In this document: one piece after another, positions 15,591-24,978 of the stretch | Layout of the letters: each line of letters opens with the position of its first letter | How positions within the stretch are numbered: position 1 is the first letter of the stretch | NCBI GenBank assembly: GCA_016296885.1 | Contig: JAEDHT010000024.1 | Span: forward strand, 1-27,142 | Direction: 5' to 3' | Origin: Clostridiaceae bacterium | Lineage (GTDB): Bacteria; Bacillota; Clostridia; Oscillospirales; Acutalibacteraceae | DNA: 27,142 nt | Made by a program: the position numbers and the translations under genes | Notes under the pieces: model-generated | Told to the model about the DNA's origin: nothing | The model's input: only the letters and a program-made list of their open reading frames with translations | The model's database searches: none

Positions 15591-17309
15591 ATGAGCAAAA
15601 GAAGAATTATTTCTGTGATATCTGTTATGTTATCAATATTTTTATTATGCAACAGTAGCACAGCATTTGCATTTTCGAAAACAGAAAACTATACGGTTTA
15701 TAATAGTGGCTCCGATGCATCTTCAGATTTACCTGAAGCTTATGTAACAGAGCTTATCACAAGTGTGAAAAACCAAGGCTCTCAGGGCTTGTGTTGGTCT
15801 TTTGCCGCTATGGGATGTCTAGAGGCGTATTTACTCAACGAAGGCATAGGAGAATATGATTTTTCCGAAGAGCATCCAAACTGGTGGGCGCTTGATGATT
15901 CCAACGGATATGGATGGTCGGGCAGAATACTTGGAGATGGTGGCTGGTCGGAAATCCCTATGGGATATCTCATATCGTGGAATGGCCCTGTAAGAGAATC
16001 AGATGTGCCATATCAAGATGGAGCAAATGTTTTTCCCGATAAGTTTTACTCAGCATCTAAAGAAATCGGTGTAACCGGTATTAAGCTAATTGACGATGAC
16101 ATAAACGAGATCAAGCAAGCAGTGATGGATCATTATGCCGTAAGCACAAGCTACAATTCCAGAACATATTATTATAACGACATCAGAACCGCCTATTATT
16201 CTCCGACCGTGGCTAATCCAAATGAGGGCCATGCAATTTGTGTTGTTGGTTGGGATGATAATTATTCTAAAGATAATTTTGGAAACTCTCTGTCAAATAA
16301 GCAATTCCAGCCAGAGAATGATGGCGCTTGGCTTTGCAAAAATAGTTGGGGCACAGATAGTGGATACAATGAAGGGTATCTCTGGATATCTTATGAAGAT
16401 GCATATATATTTAATCAGGAATATGGCACAGCATATGCTATAACAGATGCACAAAGAATAAACAGTGACACTCATATGTATCAAGTCGAAAGTTATGGCG
16501 CTACCTACAAATACCCTGTAAAAGAAGACCACGGGTTCGAATTACATGAAGCAACTTTTGCGAATATTTATGATTTTGACAATAGTTTTGATACTATAGA
16601 CAAGGTGATTTTTTTCAGCGATAGTGTCGGAGCTGATTATACAATTTATTATATTCCACTTGTTTTAAACGGAATTATGGACAGCGATAGAGATAATTGG
16701 ATTGCTCTTTCATCAGGTAAAGTAGATTATATAGGCTATACCTGTGATGATATTGCCGACTATAAAATTGATGCGACAAAGGGTGCTATCGGTATATATA
16801 TGAGTAACCCAAACGGTAGCGTTACGATCGGCGTGGATGAGTGGATGTCACAGGCGGAAACAAATAAAATGTACTTCCTACCAGACGCAAAAAAGGGCAT
16901 CAGCTATATTATAGATAACAACGGTGCAAGAGATATTTTAGATATGTATGCCGAAAACGGTGACACCATAGGCGGTCAAATATCAATCAAGCTGGTTGCC
17001 ACAAGGAGTGATGATACAAATACAATAGACAGTGACACTCTAACGGACACTGACACATCATTTACTGATACAGAGAACACATCAGATAGCGACATATACA
17101 CCGATGATGAAAATTTCTTAATTGGTGATGTTGATTCAAATGGCTCTGTTAAAATGTATGATGCTGTGTTAATTCAAAGGAACATCGCAAAACTGATAAC
17201 TTTTAATACAACACAAAGAAAACGAGCTGACGTAAATCGTGACAACATCATTAATTTAACTGATGTCGTTATGATTCAAAAATACATTGCAAACTTAATA
17301 AAAATATAA
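15591..17309 (+). CDS. Secreted papain-like (C1) cysteine protease with C-terminal dockerin
   Basis: This 572-residue protein starts with a signal peptide (KRRIISVISVMLSIFLL, ending near AFA at 25-27). The C1 peptidase domain (about 45-285) has the oxyanion glutamine 62 in NQGSQG, catalytic Cys68 in GLCWSFAA, His214 in GHAICVVGW and Asn251 in KNSWG. A beta-rich region (about 295-470) fits the lectin-like domain often attached to clostridial C1 peptidases. A Ser/Thr/Asp linker (475-505) leads to a type I dockerin with two calcium loops, GDVDSNGSVKMYD (512-524) and ADVNRDNIINLTD (546-558). The dockerin should dock it to a cohesin on a scaffold outside the cell. It could digest proteins around plant or starch granules, or process complex members; the role is inferred. 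AAGGTGAT lies 3 bases before the ATG. Confidence 0.93.
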   Translation: MSKRRIISVISVMLSIFLLCNSSTAFAFSKTENYTVYNSGSDASSDLPEAYVTELITSVKNQGSQGLCWSFAAMGCLEAYLLNEGIGEYDFSEEHPNWWALDDSNGYGWSGRILGDGGWSEIPMGYLISWNGPVRESDVPYQDGANVFPDKFYSASKEIGVTGIKLIDDDINEIKQAVMDHYAVSTSYNSRTYYYNDIRTAYYSPTVANPNEGHAICVVGWDDNYSKDNFGNSLSNKQFQPENDGAWLCKNSWGTDSGYNEGYLWISYEDAYIFNQEYGTAYAITDAQRINSDTHMYQVESYGATYKYPVKEDHGFELHEATFANIYDFDNSFDTIDKVIFFSDSVGADYTIYYIPLVLNGIMDSDRDNWIALSSGKVDYIGYTCDDIADYKIDATKGAIGIYMSNPNGSVTIGVDEWMSQAETNKMYFLPDAKKGISYIIDNNGARDILDMYAENGDTIGGQISIKLVATRSDDTNTIDSDTLTDTDTSFTDTENTSDSDIYTDDENFLIGDVDSNGSVKMYDAVLIQRNIAKLITFNTTQRKRADVNRDNIINLTDVVMIQKYIANLIKI

Positions 17310-17314
17310 TTAAT

Positions 17315-17354
17315 GCCGTATATTTGATAGATACAATCAGATATACGGCTTTTT
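17315..17354. terminator. Shared terminator between the protease gene and yunB
   Basis: GCCGTATAT (17315-17323) pairs perfectly with ATATACGGC (17341-17349), followed by five T on the plus strand. It terminates the protease gene. It lies 3 bases beyond the yunB stop, so it probably also serves yunB from the other side, although the T run there is weaker. Confidence 0.82.
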
Positions 17355-17356
17355 AA

Positions 17357-17995
17357 TTATAATAAATCGCTTGATGTATAAATATTTGGCACATCACCTG
17401 TAATCACAGTTTGAGATATGATTATGCTGGTTTTTATTTTTGAATTTGAGTTTATTCCGGTGGAATAAACAGACAAATCAGCCTCTAAATTAGCTTCTAT
17501 GGTATGTATGGTCTGATTTAAACCTGCTGACTCGAAATTACTTGTAAAATCAGCAGAAATACCACCTGTAAATGTGGTATTAATAGAAATGGTTGGTCCT
17601 GTTTCCTTCAAAAGCTCAACACCGGTGAGCAAGCCAAGTGGAATATCCACTTTTACGTTTTTTGTTTCGTCAAGTTTTTTCTGTGCCATTACAGTAACAT
17701 CAGATTTAAATTGATTAAGCTTAACATAGTTTACATAGACTGCCCTAACTTCTCCATCAGACGATTTTTCAACCTTTACTATATCATCATTACTATAATT
17801 TCCACTATCCAGCACATCGTTAATTGAGTCATTTACCGCCAAAGTAGCACATGTTGTACAATTATTAACGATAACATCCTTTAGCAATGGTCTCACATGA
17901 TATTCCATGTAAAAAAAAAGTCCTACAATTACAATGAGTACCAGAATAATCTTTATATAGAATTTGCGTGAAAACCGTCTTGCTCGATATTGCAT
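17357..17995 (-). CDS. yunB: Sporulation protein YunB family
   Basis: This 212-residue protein has a basic N-terminus, one membrane segment (about 16-36, IILVLIVIVGLFFY), and a soluble region with the YunB features: ATLAVNDSINDVL, the VKLNQFKSDVT segment, and PLGLLTGVELLKETGPTI. In Bacillus, YunB belongs to the sigma-E regulon and is needed for proper spore formation; its molecular role is unclear. Its presence suggests an organism that sporulates or recently did. The start at 17995 (MQYRAR) has AAGGGGTG 5 bases upstream, which rules out the longer frame. A TTGTAA...TATAGA pair upstream is a weak promoter candidate. It stands alone, convergent with the protease gene. Confidence 0.88.
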   Translation of the reverse strand: MQYRARRFSRKFYIKIILVLIVIVGLFFYMEYHVRPLLKDVIVNNCTTCATLAVNDSINDVLDSGNYSNDDIVKVEKSSDGEVRAVYVNYVKLNQFKSDVTVMAQKKLDETKNVKVDIPLGLLTGVELLKETGPTISINTTFTGGISADFTSNFESAGLNQTIHTIEANLEADLSVYSTGINSNSKIKTSIIISQTVITGDVPNIYTSSDLL

Positions 17996-18097
17996 AAAAA
18001 CACCCCTTAACATTCTATAAAAATATTAAGAGGCTAGTTACAAATAATTTTTATATATTTATGATTATTAGAAATTACGAGGTAAATACAAATTAAC

Positions 18098-18130
18098 TAA
18101 AAAAGACGCCAACATCACAAGTGCATCTTT
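18098..18130 (-). terminator. Terminator of a truncated gene
   Basis: On the minus strand AAAGATGC (18123-18130) pairs with GCGTCTTT (18102-18109; one G-T pair), followed by a T run (18099-18104). It lies 7 bases past the stop of the gene fragment at 18137-18280, showing that the fragment is the real 3' end of a former transcription unit. Confidence 0.68.
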
Positions 18131-18136
18131 AAATAT

Positions 18137-18280
18137 TTATTTCTTAATCAAACCTTTTACCAGGCTGGAGATGTTTTCAAGCTGTTGGTCATCCAACCAC
18201 TCAAGAAAACTTTTTTCAAAATAATAGATACAATGCTTAAAAAAAATATTGCATATTTTTAGGATATATGCTAAAATAAG
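18137..18280 (-). pseudogene. 3' remnant of an unidentified gene
   Basis: The minus strand holds 47 open codons ending in a TAA at 18137, with the protein-like, amphipathic tail EWLDDQQLENISSLVKGLIKK (shown to 20: EWLDDQQLENISSLVKGLIK). There is no start codon with a ribosome site, and an in-frame stop closes the frame at 18281. The last 25 or so codons look coding; the upstream part is AT-rich and overlaps the TetR promoter, so the true junction is probably near 18225-18250. A terminator follows directly. I read this as the tail of a gene whose body was lost when the TetR and surface-protein block arrived. The family is unknown; helical tails of this kind occur in many small regulators. Confidence 0.45.
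18249..18277 (+). promoter_or_regulatory. Promoter of the TetR/surface-protein unit
   Basis: TTGCAT (18249-18254) and TAAAAT (18272-18277) are 17 bases apart, giving a start near 18284 and a leader of about 58 bases. The promoter lies inside the remnant of the gene on the opposite strand. Confidence 0.55.
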
Positions 18281-18297
18281 TTAAAATACAGAATGAG

Positions 18298-18314
18298 AAA
18301 CAGTTCCTCTGTTT
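18298..18314. promoter_or_regulatory. Candidate TetR operator
   Basis: AAACAG (18298-18303) and CTGTTT (18309-18314) form a 6-bp palindrome around a 5-base centre, about 14 bases into the predicted transcript. TetR proteins usually bind short palindromes next to their own promoter, so self-repression is plausible. Confidence 0.35.
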
Positions 18315-18341
18315 TAAAAAGATGAAAGGAGGGGTTAAAAA

Positions 18342-19043
18342 GTGATAAGGGTAGATAGATCTGAACTTACACGACATGAGATAATTCGAGTAGCTGCAAA
18401 CCGCTTTTTGAATGACGGATATGCTAAAACTACAGTAAGCTCTATGGCGAAAGCACTAAATATGAGTACCGGTAATATGACATTCCATTTTCCTACAAAA
18501 GAGCATATGTTGGCAGAACTTGTGGATATGCTCTGCAAATATCAATGGAAAATAATGGAATATGAGATTAAAGACGGCTACAGCTCTATAATGGCAATAT
18601 GTTTGGAGTTGCTCACAATCGCTTCTGCCTGTGAGCAGGATGAAATTGCAAAGGAGTTCTTTCTTTCAGCCTATCGCAGTGAGATGTGTATGGATTTGAT
18701 TCGCAAAAACGACAAAGAACGAGCCAAAAAAGTATTTAAAGAATACTGTCCTGATTGGACGGACGAACGGTTTGAAGAGGCAGAAACGTTAGTTTCGGGT
18801 ATTGAATATGCAACGCTTTTGACAACAAGCAACTCTACTTCTGTGGAGTTTCGCATCAACGGTGCACTCAATACGATCCTAAGTATTTACAATGTGCCTG
18901 AGAAAATCCGGAAGCAAAAGATCGAAAAGGTTCTTTCGATGGACTATAAAGAACTTGGACTAAGAGTTCTGGAAGAATTCAGAATTTTTGTAGATAACGA
19001 AACCGAGCAGGCACTTCTTGACCTGCTGAAACGGAAAATTTAA
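18342..19043 (+). CDS. TetR/AcrR family transcriptional regulator
   Basis: This 233-residue protein has a TetR-type DNA-binding domain at about 8-60: a first helix with IIRVAANRFLNDGYAKTTV, then SSMAKALNMSTGNMTFHFPTKEHML, in which the helix-turn-helix and the FHFPTKEH turn are clear. The remaining helical part would bind a ligand and form the dimer; the ligand is unknown. The start is a GTG at 18342, supported by AGGAGG 9 bases upstream. The frame is intact, unlike the large gene that begins 7 bases after its stop; the two are probably on one transcript. It may have controlled that surface protein, or been carried with it. Confidence 0.88.
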   Translation: MIRVDRSELTRHEIIRVAANRFLNDGYAKTTVSSMAKALNMSTGNMTFHFPTKEHMLAELVDMLCKYQWKIMEYEIKDGYSSIMAICLELLTIASACEQDEIAKEFFLSAYRSEMCMDLIRKNDKERAKKVFKEYCPDWTDERFEEAETLVSGIEYATLLTTSNSTSVEFRINGALNTILSIYNVPEKIRKQKIEKVLSMDYKELGLRVLEEFRIFVDNETEQALLDLLKRKI

Positions 19044-19064
19044 ATGCAAAATGCAGAATGCAAA
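19044..19064 (+). repeat. Triplicate 7-bp direct repeat at the TetR/surface-protein junction
   Basis: Three consecutive units, ATGCAAA, ATGCAGA and ATGCAAA, directly follow the TetR stop codon and run into the start of the surface-protein gene. Each unit carries an ATG, in all three frames; only the ATG at 19051 opens the signal-peptide frame. I see no ribosome site of usual strength before it. Confidence 0.7.
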
Positions 19065-22000
19065 ATTAACAAAGAAAATACTTTGTATGTTTCTTTGTAT
19101 TACAATGATACTAAGCCTTGTGCCGATGACGGTGTTTGCGGCTACCGGTCCTTTTTCTTCTTTATAGGTCAGTGGAACCAATGTGACCGGTAATGCATCC
19201 GGCACCAACTGGAGCTATAACGCATCCAGCCAAACACTGACCATCACCGGCAATATTGGCAGCAGTAACAGCTCTTGGGCGGTCAATGCCGCTATAGGAA
19301 CAGATCGCTCAGCTATGCTGAATATACGAGTAACCAAAAACGCCACCGTAAAAGGAGGAATATCCGCCGGCGGTAAGCTCAATCTGGTGGTCGACCCCGG
19401 CGTTACGCTGAAGGTTGAAGCCGGCGGTATGTCTGAAGCCATCTTCGCAGGTTTTAGTGGTGGTGTCGACGATTCCGTTAAAATCACCGGTGGCGGTACA
19501 GTGTATGCGGTTTCCAACGGTTACGGTATTTACGGAAAAAGCGGTATTTGGATAGAGGGTGTTACGGTTGCTGTAAAAGGCACTGTATATGGTCTTCACA
19601 GCGGTAGCGCCGGAAGCGTCGTAATTCAGGACAATAGCCGGGTCTATGCGGAGGCTAACAGTAACGGTAGTGATCATGCCGCCATTGTGGTAAACGGTGG
19701 TAATTATGCCAAGCTAAAAATCCGTGGTCAGAACACCGTGGTCATTGCAGGCTATGCCCTCGGCAGTGAGTCCAACGGCTTTGTACCAAACATCAACGTG
19801 GCACCTGTGGCTGCTCGAGGCATTTATTGCGCTGCCACCGACATCAATTGTGGCCACATCGTCTTTGGCGGTACTGTAATGTCTTGCAATGCTTCCGGCT
19901 ATAGCAATATGAGCTCCGTAAATTCCACAGACCAACGCCATCAGCGCGTGAGCAATAATCACTTCAACCGATATATATCCAACGGCAACGGTACCAGTCA
20001 CACCCAAACCTGTGCAGAAGGCTGTCCTATTCCTATCAGCGGTACGGTGGAAAATTGCTCCGGTGGCACGGCAACTTGCACTTCCAAGGCTACGTACACC
20101 AAGTGCGGTCAGCAGTATGGTAGTGTCCATTCCGGAAAAGATAATAATGACGACCACTTATGTGATCTTTGCAATGAAATATACTCCTATTGTAAAGATA
20201 GCGATAACAATTCTTCTTGCGATACATGTGGCAAAATACTCAGTGGAGTTAATTATGTAGAATACAGCTGGAATGGCACAAAGCTAATCCAAAAAATCAA
20301 TGGGTTGAAGAAGGCCAGTCAATTTCATCCAACAGCAAGAAGCTCTCTTCAGGCTGGTATGTTGTTAACACAGATGTGACTGTTTCGGAAAGAGTGGAAA
20401 TATCCGGTACCGTTAATATTATTCTCACAGACGGTGTAACCCTCACCACCCCAAAAGGAATTGATGTGCCCGATGGTAGCACCCTGAACATTTATGGCCA
20501 ATCAAAGGGCACCGGCAAACTGGTCGCTCAGACCAATAAGTCATCCGGCGCTGCGATTGGTGGCGGAAGCAATGTATCTGGAGGAAATATTACTATCTAC
20601 GGTGGAGATATTACTGTTAAAGGGGTAATTGCCGCAGGTATTGGTGGAGGCTACAAGGGTTCGGGCGGTAATGTTGTCATTACCGGTGGTAATGTATGTG
20701 CTGTAGCAGGGTATGGTGCCGAAAAAATTGGTAAAGGATATTCCGGCAATTCCTCCGGCACCTTGACAGACGGAAAGGAAAAAAACGCTTATCTCCACAC
20801 CATTTCCTTTGATGGTATTTCTTCTGCAACTACTGTTAAAGCCATCAAGGACATAGACGGAAACAACATTGAATACAGCTTGAACGATGTATATACTACT
20901 GATGACGGCAAGCTGTATATCTACCTGCCGACCTCTAGCGTTCCTTTTGAAATTGTGGCAGGTGGAACAAAGTATATCTGTAATCGTAATAATACATTCT
21001 ACACAGAACATTTGGATTTTACTGAAGCAAATTGTTTGTTTCCTTCCACTTGTGCCGGATGCGGAAAAACAGTTGGAGAAACAACGGAACATAGCTTTGT
21101 TGATGGTGTCTGTTCCTTTTGTGGACAGGATACAAACGGCCATTTCTATATCAGCACTGCTAAGCAATTAGTGAATTTCGCAAAATATGTAAATTTGGGA
21201 AATAAAAATGCAAATGCAAAATTAATGGCGGATATTGATCTATCAGGTTATAATTGGGAAACAATCTGTGAAACAGAACTTTACTATAAATCTTACGGTG
21301 GAGATCTTGGCTATGCAGGAACGTTTGACGGTAACGGTCATGTAATTAAAAACATCAGCGTTACAAGCTCTACTACAATGGATGCATCCTGCGGTCTGTT
21401 TGGTACGGTCAGCGGAACAATTAAAAATCTTGGCGTTGAAGGCTTTACTTTCGTAGATGGTGGCATGGATATTCGTACAGGTGCGATGTAGGACAGCTCA
21501 TTACCACAAACGGCAAAGTAGAAAACTGTTATGTAAAGAATGCAACAATTACTCCCGGTGCTCATGTAACGGGTGGTATTGCAGGATGTGTATATGACGG
21601 AACGATTGAAAATTGCTATGTGGTAGAATCCAAAGTCACCGGTACGGCTAACCGTTACGGATATATTGTTGGCGACAGCCGTGGTGATGGCGGTGAAAGT
21701 GACAGACCGGGCACGGTGAAGAATTGTTATACCGATAAAACAGTTATTCGAAGCAATAATGTGGGTAACATTACTAATTGCGAAACAAGAACAGCTGAAG
21801 CGTTTGCAAGCGGCGAGGTAACATACTTGCTGAACAGCTCCACCTCCGAAGGGGAACTTGCATGGTATCAGACCATTGGTACGAACAGTCACACCATGTT
21901 TACCGGTAAGACCGTTTATTATCAGTACGGCAACTATACAAATACGCTGCATACTCACGAGTGGAGTTACAGCAAAGACGAAGATACCATCACCGCAACC

Positions 22001-23863
22001 TGCGTATCAGACGGTTGCACACTTGAAAATGGCAACGGTGGCAGTATTCAAATCATTGCTCCCACTAATCTATCCTACGACGGCAAAGAAAAGAGTGCCA
22101 CGCTTAATGGTTCTATCGTTGATGTGGAAACACCTGAGATCGTATATGAAGGCGACCGCACCAAGGCCGGAACAGTCAAAGCCAGCATCACTGTAGGCGA
22201 ATATACAGTTTACTACAAGGCATCTGCTCGGAACCACGAGGACGCAACGGGAAGCTTTATCGTAACAGTTGACAAGGCAACCGTGACCGAGCCGACTATC
22301 GCAAGCAAGCCTTACAACGCTTCTGCACAAAAGGCTGACATTTCCGAAACCGAACTCTACACCGTTTTGAAAAATGACGGTGGCACTGCTAAGGGTAGCT
22401 ACGATGTGGTTCTTAAGCTGAAAGATACAAAGAACTACAAGTGGGCAACCACAGACAGTGCGGAAGTAACCTTACAGTTTGTAATCAGTGCAACTGAAGA
22501 TATTTGGACTGCTACACCTACAATCAGCAGTTGAACCTACGGCGAAAGCGCAAAAATTCCTACAGGTGAAGCTAAGTTTGGTTCTGTCAAGGTTGCCTAT
22601 AGTGGCGAAGCATACGACGGAACAGCTTGGGAAAGCACTGAAGCACCTACCAAAGCAGGCAATTACTTTGCTACCTTTACGGTAGATGCAACGGAAAACT
22701 ACAGCGGTTTGTCTGAGCAAGTAAGCTTTGAGATTATGAAGGCAACCTATGATATGTCGGATGCCATGTGGAATTACACCGAGCCTTTCAAATATGATGG
22801 TAAAGAGCATAAGATTGAGGTTGTGGGACTTCCCACAGGCGTAATTGTCGAAAGCTATGAAAATAGCACCGCTATCGTGGTTGGCGATTATACCGCAAAT
22901 GTGTACCTTTCTTATGATGCCAACAACTACAAAACGCCTTCTATTTCACCTATTGGTTGGTCGATTGCTGACGATTGGACTCCTAGCGAGTACACAGTCA
23001 ATGGCAACGGTTGGATGAACGAGGACTTTATGATTACCGGCAACGACGGTTACAAGGTATCACTCACCAACACCGCTGACGGTGAATGGAAAGATGCTCT
23101 CACCTACAGCGCAGAAACCGAAGACGGAAGTGTTACATTCTATCTAAAAAACATAGAAACCGGCATTATCTCTCTTGCAAAAACAGTTTCCTACAAGCTT
23201 GATAAGCTTAATCCTACCGGCAAGGTCTACTTTGATGAGAGAAACGGTTGGGAAAGCTTCTTGAACACCATTTCTTTTGGTCTGTTCTACAAAGATGAAG
23301 TAACTGTTAAGGTTGACAGCGCAGATAACCTCTCCGGTGTGGCAAGCGTTGAGTATTACGCTTCTAACAAGGCTATGACACTTGATGAGGTTAAAGAGAT
23401 CACTGATTGGACTGCTTATAACGGCGGTGTTAACGTATCCTTGGAAGATACAAAGCAGTTCGTATACTTCGTACGCATCATTGACAATGCAGGCAACGTG
23501 ACTTACCTCTCAACCGATGGAGCAGAATATGACACCACAGCACCTGTAATAAGCGGTATCGAAAACGGTATGACTTACTACACCACACAAAATGTTACTG
23601 TTAGCGACAAGAATCTTGACACCATTACCCTGAATGATGAGCCTTCTACTGAGAGTATCACGATTGAAGGCAACAAAGATGCTACCTATACTATTATAGC
23701 AACCGATAAGGCAGGCAACACCGCTACCGCCACAGTGACGACGAAGCCAATAAGCGAGCTCTCTACATCGCTTGACAGCTTGACTAAAGAAAATGTAAAC
23801 AGTAGCAATGAGCAGACTGTGGACAACGTAATGGAGTCTGTAGTGTTAATTGACACTACCAAT

Positions 23864-24550
23864 GCTACCGAGGATGAAAAGTCTGCCCTTAAGGAAATAA
23901 CGGATAAGGCTTCTGAACTTGAAAAAGTCATAGATGATATCAAAGATGAAATTGACCGTGTAACCGAGGAGCTGAACAAGTATAATAATGCTACTGTTAA
24001 TTCTGAAGATACAACATCACTTGAACAGCTTAGCAAGGACATTAAGGCTTTAACTGACAGCGGAAATCTCACTGAAGCTGAAATATCAAAACTTACCGAG
24101 TCTGTAGGCAAAGTTGAGGAAATGGAAAAAACCATTGCAGATACAACTGACGAAAACAAACGTATCAGCGATGCTGTTGATGGCTATAGCATTTCAACTG
24201 TTACTTCTGATGACAAGGCTGACTTGGAACAGCTTTTGAATGACATCGAAAAGCAACTTGAATCCAACAATCTGACTGAGTAGGAAATCTCCGAGCTAAA
24301 CGGTGACAAAAAGGCTGTGGAAGATTTACTGAGTAAGATTTCCGGTAATGAAGAACTGATTGACAAGCTAATCGGAGATATAGACAATTACAGTGAAGAC
24401 AATGTCAAGCTTACAGATAAGGATGCTATCGAGCAGATTATCGAGGATATCGACGCTCTGCTGGAAACTGAGAATCTGACAGAAGATGAGAAAAAGAATC
24501 TGGAGGATGTTAAGGAAAAGGCAGAAGATTTGCTTGATATCATCAAAACA
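23864..24550 (+). repeat. Tandem 204-bp coding repeats (68 residues each)
   Basis: Within the broken surface-protein gene, corresponding codons of successive units fall at 23864, 24068, 24272 and 24476, exactly 204 bases apart. There are three full units and one partial. Each unit starts with a form of NLTEDEK, has a coiled-coil-like helix, then TVTSDDKADLEQLLNDIE. The units differ in sequence, so the duplications are old, yet no indel has crept in apart from the stop codon in unit three. They probably form a helical stalk holding the dockerin away from the domains. Confidence 0.82.
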
Positions 24551-24565
24551 GATGAGCTTGTATAT

Positions 24566-24589
24566 GGTGATGTAAATGGTGATGTAAAT
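24566..24589 (+). repeat. 12-bp tandem duplication in the dockerin calcium loop
   Basis: GGTGATGTAAAT occurs twice in a row and is followed by GGTGATAGAAAG. It encodes GDVNGDVNGDRKINMID in place of the usual GDVNGDGKINMID, so four residues have been added at the first calcium-binding loop of the dockerin. Confidence 0.8.
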
Positions 24590-24836
24590 GGTGATAGAAA
24601 GATAAATATGATTGATGTTATATCTTTGCAAAAATAATTGCAAAGCTCCAAGAGCATAGTGTCTACGGTGAGCTCTCCGAAGCACAATCTGACGTAACAC
24701 ACGATGGCTGCGTAAAATTGGATGACGTAGTAACAATCCAGAAATATATTGCACGCCTCATCACAACGCTTGATTAATAAACCTTTTCTTAAAAAAATAT
24801 ACGGTAGATTTTAAATAACTACAAACCGGCATAAAC

Positions 24837-24925
24837 AAACCCGCCAACTTAGACTATAAGTCTAAGCTGGCGGGTTTCAGACTGTCGAAAAAGTCCAGCA
24901 AAAGCTGGGCTTTTTCGACAGTCTG
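24837..24925. repeat. Two back-to-back long hairpins
   Basis: The first hairpin has 19-base arms (24837-24855 and 24859-24877) with one mismatch and a 3-base loop. The second follows with no gap: 22-base arms (24878-24899 and 24904-24925) with a single G-T pair and the loop AAAA. The second contains AAAAAG/CTTTTT inside the stem, as in bidirectional terminators. They sit between the convergent surface-protein and kinase gene remnants. They could be terminators or copies of a mobile palindromic element. Confidence 0.75.
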
Positions 24926-24927
24926 AA

Positions 24928-24953
24928 GGGCGCTGATTTTTCAGCACCCTTTT
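24928..24953 (+). terminator. Rho-independent terminator, third hairpin of the group
   Basis: GGGCGCTGA (24928-24936) and TCAGCACCC (24941-24949) pair with one mismatch around a TTTT loop, and four T follow (24950-24953). It begins 2 bases after the previous hairpin. Confidence 0.68.
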
Positions 24954-24978
24954 CCTATTGAGGTGGAAATATTTATAA

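Larger units (their letters stand above)
19051..24777 (+). pseudogene. Large secreted multi-domain surface protein with C-terminal dockerin, broken
   Basis: Read with corrections, one protein of about 1,909 residues runs from the ATG at 19051 to the TAA at 24775. In order: a signal peptide (MFLCITMILSLVPMTVFAA, about 19087-19143); a glycine-rich beta-helix-like region (19170-19900); cysteine-rich CxxC stretches (19990-20240, 21045-21130); a second glycine-rich stretch (20400-20780); GLUG-like repeats (FDGNGHVIKNISV, 21150-21700); MBG-like domains (22050-22700); Ig-like domains ending near KAGNTATATV (about 22950-23750); 68-residue helical repeats (23864-24550); and a dockerin (24560-24770). 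Lesions: TAG at 19165; one base lost in an A run at 20291-20296; one base lost near 21486 (ATGGTA to ATGTA); TGA at 22532, where ISSW-TYGE is expected; TAG at 24281; one base lost in an A run at 24630-24634. A 60-base stretch at 19381-19440 has 36 G or C by hand count, well above the core genes, hinting at foreign origin. Confidence 0.85.

Noticed and set aside
20285..20300. Programmed -1 frameshifting at the A6 run
   Set aside because: In the zero frame the codons are CAA AAA ATC, which do not form a standard slippery heptamer, no clear stimulatory stem follows, and the frame change fits a lost base.
21190..21222. Second copy of the ATGCAAA-type repeat inside the surface-protein gene
   Set aside because: The similarity is about 13 A-rich bases coding for NANAKL and is best explained by chance.
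19714..21958. Long open frames on the minus strand opposite the surface-protein gene
   Set aside because: They are shadows of a repetitive, biased coding sequence, with no ribosome sites or known motifs.
19165..24283. Stop-codon recoding (TAG as an amino acid, TGA as Trp or selenocysteine) to explain the in-frame stops in the surface-protein gene
   Set aside because: TGA and TAA serve as normal stops in the intact genes nearby (for example prfB and the NusG domain II gene), and the same gene also has three one-base deletions, which recoding cannot explain.
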